Assembly (NCBI GenBank): GCA_026874595.1
Contig: CM049318.1
Location: 17,348,241 to 17,412,240, forward strand
Source of the DNA: Sipunculus nudus
Taxonomy: Eukaryota > Annelida > Sipuncula > Golfingiida > Sipunculidae
Reading direction: 5' to 3'
DNA length: 64,000 nucleotides
Below, in pieces: positions 38,801 through 53,000 of the stretch; the stretch's first letter is position 1; each line of letters starts with the position of its first letter. The notes under the pieces are model-generated. The model ran no database searches, was not told the DNA's origin, and saw nothing but the letters and a program-made list of their open reading frames with translations. The position numbers and the translations under genes are program-made.

Positions 38801-41287
38801 ATACATTATTTCTTCAAAAAATGTTGCAAAAAAAGCATTTATTAAGACATAATCCCTTTACTTACACTTTATTTATGTTTTGCTTATTCTTTGCTTACGG
38901 TGAAATCATCACTGGAATGACACATTTTCCTAAAAATACACGCTGATATGACCCATAGGGACGTAGAAGGGTTCATTGGCTACACAGCACTACCGCTTTG
39001 TGAACATTAATATCAAATTAAAGGGCAAAATCGATCAATCAAAATCACAAATGTATAATTCTGCTACTTTCAAAAAGTCATTTATTGATTTCTGGGACCC
39101 AGTTTCCTATGTTAACACAATTTACTTACATTGTTATAATATATATGACATTATTAGACTCCCGCAAGGTCAATTAATACATTATTTCTTCATAAAATGT
39201 TGCAAAAAAGCATTTATTAAGACATAATCCCTTTGCTTACACTTTGCTTATGCTTTGCTTATTCTTTGCTTACGGCGAAATCATCACTGGAATGACACAT
39301 ATTCCTAAAAATGCACGCTGATATGACCCATAGGGGCGCAGAAGGTTTCCCTGGCTACACAGCAGTTCCGCTTTTTGAACATTAATATCAAAATAAAGGG
39401 CAAAATCGTTCAATCAAAATCACAAATGTATAATTCTCCTACTTAATAAAAGTCATTTATTGATTTCTGGGACCCATTTTACCATTTAAACACAATTTTC
39501 TTACATTGCTTTAATATTTCTGACATTATTAGACTCCCGCAATGTCAATTAATACATTATTTCTTCAGAAAATGGTGCCAAAAAGCATTTATTAAGACAT
39601 AATCCCTTTGCTTACACTTTGCTTATTCTTTGATTATTCTTTGCTTACGGCGAAATCATCACTGGAATGACACATTTTCCTAAAAATACACGCTGATATG
39701 ACCCATAGGGACGCAGAAGGGTGCCCTGGCTACACAGCAGTTCCGCTTTGTGAACATCAATATCAAAATAAAGGGCAAAATCGTTCAATCAAAATCACAA
39801 ATGTATAATTCTGCTACTTTCAAAAAGTCATTTATTGATTTCTGGGACCCGTTTTCCTATTTTAACACAATTTACTCACATTGTTATAATATATCAGATA
39901 CTATTAGGCTCACGCATGGTCAATTAATACATTATTTCTTCAGAAAATGTTGCAAAAAAGCATTTATTAAGACATAATCCCTTTGCGTAGACTTTGCGTA
40001 TGCTTTGCTTATTCTTTGCTTACGGCGAAATCATCACTGGAATGACACATTTTGTTAAAAATACACGCTGATATGACTCATAGGGGCGCAGACGGGTTCC
40101 CTGGCTACACAACAGTTCCGCTTTGTGAACATTAATATCAAAATAAAGGGCAAAATCGTTCAATCAAAATCACAAATGTATAATTCTGCTACCTTCAAAA
40201 AGTCATTTATTGATTTCTTGGACCCATTTTCCTATTTTGACACAATTTACTTACATTGTTGTAATATATCAGACATTATTAGACTCCCGCAAGGTCAATT
40301 AATACATTATTTCTTCATAAAATGTTGCAAAAAAAGCATTTATTAAGACATAATCCCTTTGCTTACACTTTGCTTATGCTTTGCTTATTCTTTGCTGCAT
40401 TTATTAAGACATAATCCCTTTGCTTACACTTTGCTTATGTTTTGCTTATTCTTTGCTTACGGCGAAATCATCACTGGAATGACACATTTTCCTAAAAATA
40501 CACAGTGATAGGACCCACAGGGACGCAGACGGGTTCCCTGGCTACACAGCAGTTCTGATAAGTGAACTTTAATATCAAAATAAAGGGCAAAATCGTTCAA
40601 TCTAAATCACAAATTTATAACTGTGGTACTTTCAAAAAGTCATTTATTGATTTCTGGGACCCATTTTACCATTTAAACACAATTTACTTATATTGTTATA
40701 ATATATCTGACATTATTAGACTCCCGCAAGGTCAATTAATACATTATTTCTTCAAAAAATGTTGCAAAAAAAGCATTTATTAAGACATAATCCCTTTACT
40801 TACACTTTATTTATGTTTTGCTTATTCTTTGCTTACGGTGAAATCATCACTGGAATGACACATTTTCCTAAAAATACACGCTGATATGACCCATAGGGAC
40901 GTAGAAGGGTTCATTGGCTACACAGCACTACCGCTTTGTGAACATTAATATCAAATTAAAGGGCAAAATCGATCAATCAAAATCACAAATGTATAATTCT
41001 GCTACTTTCAAAAAGTCATTTATTGATTTCTGGGACCCAGTTTTCTATGTTAACACAATTTACTTACATTGTTATAATATATATGACATTATTAGACTCC
41101 CGCAAGTTCAATTAATACATTATTTCTTCATAAAATGCTGCAAAAAAGCATTTATTAAGACATAATCCCTTTGCTTACACTTTGCTTATGCTTTGCTTAT
41201 TCTTTGCTTACGGCGAAATCATCACTGGAATGACACATTTTCCAAAAAATACACGCTGATATGACCCATAGGGACGCAGTAGGGTGC
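35850..41287 (+). repeat. D-F-V, T-S1-S2-D-F-V, T-S2-D-F-V-prime tract of block a1
   Basis: The six-unit HOR T-S1-S2-D-F-V occupies 37038-39349 (2312 bp) and is followed by the five-unit T-S2-D-F-V-prime (39350-41287, 1938 bp). The three D units differ in fixed order: ACACTGATAGG (35850), the two-base deletion (38163) and ACAGTGATAGG (40100). The same order occurs at 52724, 55037 and 56974. F at 38599 has CAATCTAAATC, which its counterpart at 55473 lacks but its neighbour F at 40537 has. Confidence 0.9.
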
Positions 41288-41662
41288 CCTGGCTACACAG
41301 CAGTTCCGCTTTGTGAACATCAATATCAAAATAAAGGGCAAAATCGTTCAATCAAAATCACAAATGTATAATTTTGCTACTTTCAAAAAGTCATTTATTG
41401 ATTTCTGGGACCCGTTTTCCTATTTTAACACAATTTACTTACATTGTTATAATATATCTGATATTGTTAGGCTCCCGCAAGGTCAATTAATACATTATTT
41501 CTTCATAAAATGTTGCAAAAAAGCATTTATTAAGACATAATCCCTTTGCTTACACTTTGCTTATGCTTTGCTTATTCTTTGCTTACGGCGAAATCATCAC
41601 TGAAATGACACATTTTCCTAAAAATACACGCTGATATGACCCATAGGGACGCAGAAGGGATC

Positions 41663-44285
41663 CCTGGCTACACAGCACTTCCGCTTTGTGAACATTAATA
41701 TCAAAATATAGGGCAAAATCGTTCATTCAAAATCACAAATGTATAATTCTGCTACTTTCAAAAAGTCATTTATTGATTTCTTGGACCCATTTTCCTATTT
41801 TAACACAATTTACTTACATTGTTATAATATATCTAATATTATTAGGCTCACGCATGGTCAATTAATACATTATTTCTTCAGAAAATGTGGCAAAAAAGCA
41901 TTTATTAAGACATAATCCCTTTGCTTACATTTTATTTATGTTTTGCTTATTCTTTGCTTACGGCGAAATCATCACTGGAATGACACATTTTCCTAAAAAT
42001 CCACGCTGATATGACCCATAGGGACGCCGAAGGGTTCCCTGGCTACACAGCAGTTCCGCTTTGTGAACATTAATATCAAAATAAAGGGCAAAATCGTTCA
42101 ATCAAAATCACAAATGTATAATTCTCCTACTTAATAAAAGTCATTTATTGATTTCTGGGACCCATTTTCCAATTTAAACACAATTTTCTTACATTGCTTT
42201 AATATTTCTGATATTATTAGATTCCCGCAATGTCAATTAATACATTATTTCTTCAGAAAATGGTGCCAAAAAGCATTTATTAAGACATAATCCCTTTGCT
42301 TACACTTTATTTATGTTTTGCTTATTCTTTGCTTACGGCGAAATCATTACTGGAATGACACATTTTCCTTAAAATACACACTGATATGACCCATAGGGAC
42401 GCAGACGGGTTCCCTGGCTACACAGCAGTTCTGATTAGTGAACTTTAATATCAAAATAAAGGGCAAAATCCTTCAATCAAAATCACAAATGTATAACTGT
42501 GGTACTTTCAAAAAGTCATTTATTGATTTCTGGGACCCATTTTTCCATTTAAACACAATTTACTTATATTGTTAAAATATATCTGATATTATTAGACTCC
42601 CGCAAGGTCAATTAATACATTATTTCTTCATAAAATGTTGCAAAAAAGCATTTATTAAGACAATCCATTTACTTACACTTTATTTATGTTTCGCTTATTC
42701 TTTGCTTACGGTGAAATCATCACTGGAATGACACATTTTCCTAAAAATACACGCTGATATGACCCATAGGGACGCAGAAGGGTTCCCTGGCTACACTGCA
42801 CTTCCGCTTTGTGAACATTAATATCAAAATATAGGGCAAAATCGTTCAATCAAAATCACAAATGTATAATTCTGCTACTTTCAAAAAGTCATTTATTGAT
42901 TTCTTGGACCCATTTTCCTATTTTAACACAATTTACTTACATTGTTATAATATATCTGACATTATTGGACTCCCGCAAGGTCAATTAATACATTATTTCT
43001 TTATAAAATGTTCCAAAAAAGCATTTATTAAGACTTAATCCCTTTGCTTACACTATACTTATGCTTTGCTTATTCTTTGCTTACGGCGAAATCATCACTG
43101 GAATGACACATTTTCCTAAAAATACACGCGGATATGACCCATAGGGACGCAGAAGGGTGCCCTGGCTACACAGCAGTTCCGCTTTGTGAACATCAATATC
43201 AAAATAAGGGGCAAAATCGTTCAATCAAAATCACAAATGTATAATTCTGCTTCTTTCAAAAAGTCATTTATTGATTTCTAGGACCCGTTTTCCTATGTTA
43301 AGACAATTTACTTACATTGTTATAATATATCTGATATTATTAGGCTCCCGCAAGGTCAATTTATACATTATTTCTTCATAAAATGTTGCAAAACAGCATT
43401 TATTAAGACATAATCCCTTTGCTTACATTTTGCTTATGCTTTGCTTATTCTTTGCTTACGGCGAAATCATCACTGGAATGACACATTTTCCTAAAAATCC
43501 ACGCTGATATGACCCATAGGGACGCCGAAGGGTTCCCTGGCTACACAGCAGTTCCGCTTTGTGAACATTAATATCAAAATAAAGGGCAAAATCGTTCAAT
43601 CAAAATCACAAATGTATAATTCTCCTACTTAATAAAAGTCATTTATTGATTTCTGGGACCCATTTTACCATTTAAACACAATTTTCTTACATTGCTTTAA
43701 TATTTCTGATATTATTAGATTCCCGCAATGTCAATTAATACATTATTTCTTCAGAAAATGGTGCCAAAAAGCATTAATTAAGACATAATCCCTTTGCTTA
43801 CACTTTATTTATGTATTTCTTATTCTTTGCTTACGGCGAAATCATCACTGGAATGACACATTTTCCTAAAAATACACGCTGATATGACCCATAGGGACGC
43901 AGAAGGGTTCATTGGCTACACAGCACTTCCGCTTTGTGAACATTAATATCAAATTAAAGGGCAAAATCGTTCAATCAAAATCACAAATGTATAATTCTCC
44001 TACTTAATAAAAGTCATTTATTGATTTCTGGGACCCATTTTACCATTTAAACACAATTTTCTTACATTGCTTTAATATTTCTGACATTATTAGACTCCCG
44101 CAATGTCAATTAATACATTATTTCTTCAGAAAATGGTGCCAAAAAGCATTTATTAAGACATAATCCCTTTGCTTACACTTTGCTTATGCTTTGCTTATTC
44201 TTTGCTTACGGCGAAATCATCACTGAAATGACACATTTTCCTAAAAATACACGCTGATATGACCCATAGGGACGCAGAAGGGATC
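41663..44285 (+). repeat. 2623-bp seven-unit HOR B-X-Y-Z-W-U-t, first copy in block a2
   Basis: The repeat length is set by the two B units at 41663 and 44286, both opening at a BamHI site. Y (42413) is 373 bp because it reads AAGACAATCC in place of AAGACATAATCC. Z (42786) carries CTACACTGCAC and ACACTATACTTATG. U (43536) carries ATGTATTTCTTATTC. None of the seven units has a complete open frame. The block recurs at 58537 and, slightly changed, at 61160. Confidence 0.92.
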
Positions 44286-45411
44286 CCTGGCTACACAGCA
44301 CTTCCGCTTTGTGAACATTAATATCAAAATATAGGGCAAAATCGTTCATTCAAAATCACAAATGTATAATTCTGCTACTTTCAAAAAGTCATTTATTGAT
44401 TTCTTGGACCCATTTTCCTATTTTAACACAATTTACTTACATTGTTATAATATATCTAATATTATTAGGCTCACGCATGGTCAATTAATACATTATTTCT
44501 TCAGAAAATGTGGCAAAAAAGCATTTATTAAGACATAATCCCTTTGCTTACATTTTATTTATGTTTTGCTTATTCTTTGCTTACGGCGAAATCATCACTG
44601 GAATGACACATTTTCCTAAAAATCCACGCTGATATGACCCATAGGGACGCCGAAGGGTTCCCTGGCTACACAGCAGTTCCGCTTTGTGAACATTAATATC
44701 AAAATAAAGGGCAAAATCGTTCAATCAAAATCACAAATGTATAATTCTCCTACTTAATAAAAGTCATTTATTGATTTCTGGGACCCATTTTCCAATTTAA
44801 ACACAATTTTCTTACATTGCTTTAATATTTCTGATATTATTAGATTCCCGCAATGTCAATTAATACATTATTTCTTCAGAAAATGGTGCCAAAAAGCATT
44901 TATTAAGACATAATCCCTTTGCTTACACTTTATTTATGTTTTGCTTATTCTTTGCTTACGGCGAAATCATTACTGGAATGACACATTTTCCTAAAAATAC
45001 ACACTGATATGACCCATAGGGACGCAGACGGGTTCCCTGGCTACACAGCAGTTCTGATTAGTGAACTTTAATATCAAAATAAAGGGCAAAATCCTTCAAT
45101 CAAAATCACAAATGTATAACTGTGGTACTTTCAAAAAGTCATTTATTGATTTCTGGGACCCATTTTTCCATTTAAACACAATTTACTTATATTGTTAAAA
45201 TATATCTGATATTATTAGACTCCCGCAAGGTCAATTAATACATTATTTCTTCAAAAAATGTTGCAAAAAAAGCATTTATTAAGACATAATCCCTTTACTT
45301 ACACTTTATTTATGTTTTGCTTATTCTTTGCTTACGGTGAAATCATCACTGGAATGACACATTTTCCTAAAAATACACGCTGATATGACCCATAGGGACG
45401 TAGAAGGGTTC
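44286..45411 (+). repeat. Truncated second copy of the 2623-bp HOR (B, X, Y-prime)
   Basis: Only three units of the second copy are present. Y-prime (45036) begins as Y (AATCCTTCAATC, TTGTTAAAATATATC) but ends as F (TTCAAAAAATG, TTTACTTACAC), and is followed by V as every F is. The switch lies between 45211 and 45253. X at 44661 ends with CCTAAAAATAC, while X at 42038 ends with CCTTAAAATAC. The same difference separates the two copies at 58912 and 61535. Confidence 0.9.
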
Positions 45412-48400
45412 ATTGGCTACACAGCACTACCGCTTTGTGAACATTAATATCAAATTAAAGGGCAAAATCGATCAATCAAAATCACAAATGTATAATTCTG
45501 CTACTTTCAAAAAGTCATTTATTGATTTCTGGGACCCAGTTTCCTATGTTAACACAATTTACTTACATTGTTATAATATATATGACATTATTAGACTCCC
45601 GCAAGGTCAATTAATACATTATTTCTTCATAAAATGTTGCAAAAAAGCATTTATTAAGACATAATCCCTTTGCTTACACTTTGCTTATGCTTTGCTTATT
45701 CTTTGCTTACGGCGAAATCATCACTGGAATGACACATTTTCCTAAAAATGCACGCTGATATGACCCATAGGGGCGCAGAAGGTTTCCCTGGCTACACAGC
45801 AGTTCCGCTTTTTGAACATTAATATCAAAATAAAGGGCAAAATCGTTCAATCAAAATCACAAATGTATAATTCTCCTACTTAATAAAAGTCATTTATTGA
45901 TTTCTGGGACCCATTTTACCATTTAAACACAATTTTCTTACATTGCTTTAATATTTCTGACATTATTAGACTCCCGCAATGTCAATTAATACATTATTTC
46001 TTCAGAAAATGGTGCCAAAAAGCATTTATTAAGACATAATCCCTTTGCTTACACTTTGCTTATTCTTTGATTATTCTTTGCTTACGGCGAAATCATCACT
46101 GGAATGACACATTTTCCTAAAAATACACGCTGATATGACCCATAGGGACGCAGAAGGGTGCCCTGGCTACACAGCAGTTCCGCTTTGTGAACATCAATAT
46201 CAAAATAAAGGGCAAAATCGTTCAATCAAAATCACAAATGTATAATTCTGCTACTTTCAAAAAGTCATTTATTGATTTCTGGGACCCGTTTTCCTATTTT
46301 AACACAATTTACTCACATTGTTATAATATATCTGATACTATTAGGCTCACGCATGGTCAATTAATACATTATTTCTTCAGAAAATGTTGCAAAAAAGCAT
46401 TTATTAAGACATAATCCCTTTGCTTACACTTTGCTTATTCTTTGATTATACTTTGCTTACGGCGAAATCATCACTGGAATGACACATTTTCCTAAAAATA
46501 CACGCTGATATGACCCATAGGGACGCAGAAGGGTGCCCTGGCTACACAGCAGTTCCGCTTTGTGAACATCAATATCAAAATAAAGGGCAAAATCGTTCAA
46601 TCAAAATCACAAATGTATAATTCTGCTACTTTCAAAAAGTCATTTATTGATTTCTGGGACCCGTTTTCCTATTTTAACACAATTTACTCACATTGTTATA
46701 ATATATCTGATACTATTAGGCTCACGCATGGTCAATTAATACATTATTTCTTCAGAAAATGTTGCAAAAAAGCATTTATTAAGACATAATCCCTTTGCGT
46801 AGACTTTGCGTATGCTTTGCTTATTCTTTGCTTACGGCGAAATCATCACTGGAATGACACATTTTGTTAAAAATACACGCTGATATGACTCATAGGGGCG
46901 CAGACGGGTTCCCTGGCTACACAACAGTTCCGCTTTGTGAACATTAATATCAAAATAAAGGGCAAAATCGTTCAATCAAAATCACAAATGTATAATTCTG
47001 CTACCTTCAAAAAGTCATTTATTGATTTCTTGGACCCATTTTCCTATTTTGACACAATTTACTTACATTGTTGTAATATATCAGACATTATTAGACTCCC
47101 GCAAGGTCAATTAATACATTATTTCTTCATAAAATGTTGCAAAAAAAGCATTTATTAAGACATAATCCCTTTGCTTACACTTTGCTTATGCTTTGCTTAT
47201 TCTTTGCTGCATTTATTAAGACATAATCCCTTTGCTTACACTTTGCTTATGTTTTGCTTATTCTTTGCTTACGGCGAAATCATCACTGGAATGACACATT
47301 TCCTAAAAATACACACTGATAGGACCCACAGGGACGCAGACGGGTTCCCTGGCTACACAGCAGTTCTGATAAGTGAACTTTAATATCAAAATAAAGGGCA
47401 AAATCGTTCAATCAAAATCACAAATTTATAACTGTGGTACTTTCAAAAAGTCATTTATTGATTTCTGGGACCCATTTTACCATTTAAACACAATTTACTT
47501 ATATTGTTATAATATATCTGACATTATTAGACTCCCGCAAGGTCAATTAATACATTATTTCTTCAAAAAATGTTGCAAAAAAAGCATTTATTAAGACATA
47601 ATCCCTTTACTTACACTTTATTTATGTTTTGCTTATTCTTTGCTTACGGTGAAATCATCACTGGAATGACACATTTTCCTAAAAATACACGCTGATATGA
47701 CCCATAGGGACGTAGAAGGGTTCATTGGCTACACAGCACTACCGCTTTGTGAACATTAATATCAAATTAAAGGGCAAAATCGATCAATCAAAATCACAAA
47801 TGTATAATTCTGCTACTTTCAAAAAGTCATTTATTGATTTCTGGGACCCATTTTACCATTTAAACACAATTTTCTTACATTGCTTTAATATTTCTGACAT
47901 TATTAGACTCCCGCAATGTCAATTAATACATTATTTCTTCAGAAAATGGTGCCAAAAAGCATTTATTAAGACATAATCCCTTTGCTTACACTTTGCTTAT
48001 TCTTTGATTATTCTTTGCTTACGGCGAAATCATCACTGGAATGACACATTTTCCTAAAAATACACGCTGATATGACCCATAGGGACGCAGAAGGGTGCCC
48101 TGGCTACACAGCAGTTCCGCTTTGTGAACATCAATATCAAAATAAAGGGCAAAATCGTTCAATCAAAATCACAAATGTATAATTCTGCTACTTTCAAAAA
48201 GTCATTTATTGATTTCTGGGACCCGTTTTCCTATTTTAACACAATTTACTCACATTGTTATAATATATCTGATACTATTAGGCTCACGCATGGTCAATTA
48301 ATACATTATTTCTTCAGAAAATGTTGCAAAAAAGCATTTATTAAGACATAATCCCTTTGCTTACACTTTGCTTATTCTTTGATTATACTTTGCTTACGGC

Positions 48401-50036
48401 GAAATCATCACTGGAATGACACATTTTCCTAAAAATACACGCTGATATGACCCATAGGGACGCAGAAGGGTGCCCTGGCTACACAGCAGTTCCGCTTTGT
48501 GAACATCAATATCAAAATAAAGGGCAAAATCGTTCAATCAAAATCACAAATGTATAATTCTGCTACTTTCAAAAAGTCATTTATTGATTTCTGGGACCCG
48601 TTTTCCTATTTTAACACAATTTACTCACATTGTTATAATATATCTGATACTATTAGGCTCACGCATGGTCAATTAATACATTATTTCTTCAGAAAATGTT
48701 GCAAAAAAGCATTTATTAAGACATAATCCCTTTGCGTAGACTTTGCGTATGCTTTGCTTATTCTTTGCTTACGGCGAAATCATCACTGGAATGACACATT
48801 TTGTTAAAAATACACGCTGATATGACTCATAGGGGCGCAGACGGGTTCCCTGGCTACACAACAGTTCCGCTTTGTGAACATTAATATCAAAATAAAGGGC
48901 AAAATCGTTCAATCAAAATCACAAATGTATAATTCTGCTACCTTCAAAAAGTCATTTATTGATTTCTTGGACCCATTTTCCTATTTTGACACAATTTACT
49001 TACATTGTTGTAATATATCAGACATTATTAGACTCCCGCAAGGTCAATTAATACATTATTTCTTCATAAAATGTTGCAAAAAAAGCATTTATTAAGACAT
49101 AATCCCTTTGCTTACACTTTGCTTATGCTTTGCTTATTCTTTGCTGCATTTATTAAGACATAATCCCTTTGCTTACACTTTGCTTATGTTTTGCTTATTC
49201 TTTGCTTACGGCGAAATCATCACTGGAATGACACATTTTCCTAAAAATACACAGTGATAGGACCCACAGGGACGCAGACGGGTTCCCTGGCTACACAGCA
49301 GTTCTGATAAGTGAACTTTAATATCAAAATAAAGGGCAAAATCGTTCAATCTAAATCACAAATTTATAACTGTGGTACTTTCAAAAAGTCATTTATTGAT
49401 TTCTGGGACCCATTTTACCATTTAAACACAATTTACTTATATTGTTATAATATATCTGACATTATTAGACTCCCGCAAGGTCAATTAATACATTATTTCT
49501 TCAAAAAATGTTGCAAAAAAAGCATTTATTAAGACATAATCCCTTTACTTACACTTTATTTATGTTTTGCTTATTCTTTGCTTACGGTGAAATCATCACT
49601 GGAATGACACATGTTCCTAAAAATACACGCTGATATGACCCATAGGGACGTAGAAGGGTTCATTGGCTACACAGCACTACCGCTTTGTGAACATTAATAT
49701 CAAATTAAAGGGCAAAATCGATCAATCAAAATCACAAATGTATAATTCTGCTACTTTCAAAAAGTCATTTATTGATTTCTGGGACCCAGTTTCCTATGTT
49801 AACACAATTTACTTACATTGTTATAATATATATGACATTATTAGACTCCCGCAAGTTCAATTAATACATTATTTCTTCATAAAATGCTGCAAAAAAGCAT
49901 TTATTAAGACATAATCCCTTTGCTTACACTTTGCTTATGCTTTGCTTATTCTTTGCTTACGGCGAAATCATCACTGGAATGACACATTTTCCAAAAAATA
50001 CACGCTGATATGACCCATAGGGACGCAGTAGGGTGC
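45412..50036 (+). repeat. V, T-S1-S2-D-F-H, S1-S2-D-F-V-prime tract of block a2
   Basis: The order and lengths match 26601-30849 at an offset of 18811 bp up to about 48.7 kb, including the chimera H at 47724 and the S2 at 48474 with ATATCTGATACTATT. From D at 48849 the diagnostic bases (ACAGTGATAGG, CAATCTAAATC, CAAGTTCAATT) instead follow the 31975-33162 type at an offset of 16874 bp. The tract is a mosaic of two registers, with the change between about 48.65 and 49.23 kb. Confidence 0.85.
47724..48098 (+). repeat. Second copy of chimeric unit H
   Basis: This unit reads the same as 28913-29287 by eye, with the same V-to-T switch (here within 47822-47850). Two identical chimeras 18811 bp apart are best explained by one recombination event followed by duplication of a block of at least several kilobases. 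Confidence 0.92.
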
Positions 50037-53000
50037 CCTGGCTACACAGCAGTTCCGCTTTGTGAACATCAATATCAAAATAAAGGGCAAAATCGTTCAA
50101 TCAAAATCACAAATGTATAATTTTGCTACTTTCAAAAAGTCATTTATTGATTTCTGGGACCCGTTTTCCTATTTTAACACAATTTACTTACATTGTTATA
50201 ATATATCTGATATTGTTAGGCTCCCGCAAGGTCAATTAATACATTATTTCTTCATAAAATGTTGCAAAAAAGCATTTATTAAGACATAATCCCTTTGCTT
50301 ACACTTTGCTTATGCTTTGCTTATTCTTTGCTTACGGCGAAATCATCACTGAAATGACACATTTTCCTAAAAATACACGCTGATATGACCCATAGGGACG
50401 CAGAAGGGATCCCTGGCTACACAGCACTTCAGCTTTGTGAACATTAATATCAAAATATAGGGCAAAATCGTTCATTCAAAATCACAAATGTATAATTCTG
50501 CTACTTTCAAAAAGTCATTTATTGATTTCTTGGACCCATTTTCCTATTTTAACACAATTTACTTACATTGTTATAATATATCTAATATTATTAGGCTCAC
50601 GCATGGTCAATTAATACATTATTTCTTCAGAAAATGTGGCAAAAAAGCATTTATTAAGACATAATCCCTTTGCTTACATTTTATTTATGTTTTGCTTATT
50701 CTTTGCTTACGGCGAAATCATCACTGGAATGACACATTTTCCTAAAAATACACACTGATATGACCCACAGGGACGCAGACGGGTTCCCTGGCTACACAGC
50801 AGTTCTGAAAAGTGAACTTTAATATCAAAATAAAGGGCGAAATCGTTCAATCAAAATCACAAATTTATAACTGTGGTACTTTCAAAAAGTCATTTATTGA
50901 TTTCTGGGACCCATTTTACCATTCAAACACAATTAACTTATATTGTTATAATATATCTGACATTATTAGACCCCCGCAAGGTCAATTATTACATTATTTC
51001 TTCATAAAATGTTGCAAAAAAGCATTTATTAAGACATAATCCCTTTGCTTACACTTTGCTGATGCTTTGCTTATTCTTTGCTTACGGCGAAATCATCACT
51101 GGAATGACACATTTTCCTAAAAATACACGCTGATATTACCCAAAGGGACGCAGAAGGGTTCCCTGGCTACACAGCAGTTCCGCTTTGTGAACATTAATTT
51201 CAAAATAAAGGGCAAAATCGTCCAATTAAAATCATAAATGTATAATTCTGCTACTTAATAAAAGTCATTTATTGATTTCTGGGACCCATTTTCCAATTTC
51301 AACACAATTTTCTTAAATTGTTTTAATATTTCTGATATTATTAGAATCCCGCAAGGTCAATTAATACATTATTTCTTCATAAAATGTTGCAAAAAAAGCA
51401 TTTATTAAGACATAATCCATTTACTTACACTTTATTTATGTTTTGCTTATTCTTTGCTTACGGTGAAATCTTCACTGGAATGACACATTTTCCTAAAAAT
51501 ACACGCTGATATGACCCATAGGGACGTAGAAGGGTTCACTGGCAACACAGCAGTTCCGCTTTGTGAACGTTAATATCAAAATATAGGGCAAATTCGTTCA
51601 ATTCAAACCACAAATGTATAATTCTGCTACTTTCAAAAAGTCATTTATTGATTTCTTGGACCCATTTTCCTATTTCAACACAATTTACTTACATTGTTAT
51701 AATATATCTGACATTATTAGACTCCCGCAAGGTGAATTAATACATTATTTCTTTATAAAATGTTCCAAAAAAGCATTTATTAAGACTTAATCCCTTTGCT
51801 TACACTCTGCTTATGCTTTGCTTATTCTTTGCTTACGGCGAAATCATCACTGGAATGACACATTTTCCTAAAAATACACGCGGATATGATCCATAGGGAC
51901 GCAGAAGGGTGCCCTGGCTACACAGCAGTTCCGCTTTGTGAACATCAATATCAAAATAAAGGGCAAAATCGTTCAATCAAAATCACAAATGTATAATTCT
52001 GCTACTTTCAAAAAGTCATTTATTGATTTCTAGGACCCGTTTTCCTATGTTAAGACAATTTACTTACATTGTTATAATATATCTGATATTATTAGGCTCC
52101 CGCAAGGTCAATTTATACATTATTTCTTCATAAAATGTTGCAAAACAGCATTTATTAAGACATAATCCCTTTGCTTACATTTTGCTTATGCTTTGCTTAT
52201 TCTTTGCTTACGGCGAAATCATCACTGGAATGACACATTTTCCTAAAAATCCACGCTGATATGACCCATAGGGACGCCGAAGGGTTCCCTGGCTACACAG
52301 CAGTTCCGCTTTGTGAACATTAATATCAAAATAAAGGGCAAAATCGTTCAATCAAAATCACAAATGTATAATTCTCCTACTTAATAAAAGTCATTTATTG
52401 ATTTCTGGGACCCATTTTCCAATTTAAACACAATTTTCTTACATTGCTTTAATATTTCTGATATTATTAGATTCCCGCAATGTCAATTAATACATTATTT
52501 CTTCAGAAAATGGTGCCAAAAAGCATTTATTAAGACATAATCCCTTTGCTTACACTTTGCTTATGCTTTGCTTATTCTTTGCTGCATTTATTAAGACATA
52601 ATCCCTTTGCGTAGACTTTGCGTATGCTTTGCTTATTCTTTGCTTACGGCGAAATCATCACTGGAATGACACATTTTGTTAAAAATACACGCTGATATGA
52701 CTCATAGGGGCGCAGACGGGTTCCCTGGCTACACAACAGTTCCGCTTTGTGAACATTAATATCAAAATAAAGGGCAAAATCGTTCAATCAAAATCACAAA
52801 TGTATAATTCTGCTACCTTCAAAAAGTCATTTATTGATTTCTTGGACCCATTTTCCTATTTTGACACAATTTACTTACATTGTTGTAATATATCAGACAT
52901 TATTAGACTCCCGCAAGGTCAATTAATACATTATTTCTTCATAAAATGTTGCAAAAAAAGCATTTATTAAGACATAATCCCTTTGCTTACACTTTGCTTA

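Larger units (their letters stand above)
33163..41287 (+). repeat. Domain II block a1, 8125 bp (21 units)
   Basis: Units start at 33163 A, 33538 B, 33913 C, 34288, 34664, 35039, 35414, 35850 D, 36287 F, 36663 V, 37038 T, 37413 S1, 37788 S2, 38163 D, 38599 F, 38975 V, 39350 T, 39725 S2, 40100 D, 40537 F and 40913 V-prime. The block recurs at 50037-58161 with identical length and unit order. Private differences I noticed in a1 include A at 33659, A at 35235, G at 36516, A at 38568 and A at 39301. Confidence 0.92.
41288..50036 (+). repeat. Domain II block a2, 8749 bp (23 units)
   Basis: Units start at 41288 A, 41663 B, 42038 X, 42413 Y, 42786 Z, 43161 W, 43536 U, 43911 t, 44286 B, 44661 X, 45036 Y-prime, 45412 V, 45787 T, 46162 S1, 46537 S2, 46912 D, 47348 F, 47724 H, 48099 S1, 48474 S2, 48849 D, 49286 F and 49662 V-prime. 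The left part repeats at 58162 with an offset of 16874 bp. The right part combines an H-containing series like 26601-30037 with a D-F-V-prime end like 31975-33162. Confidence 0.9.
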
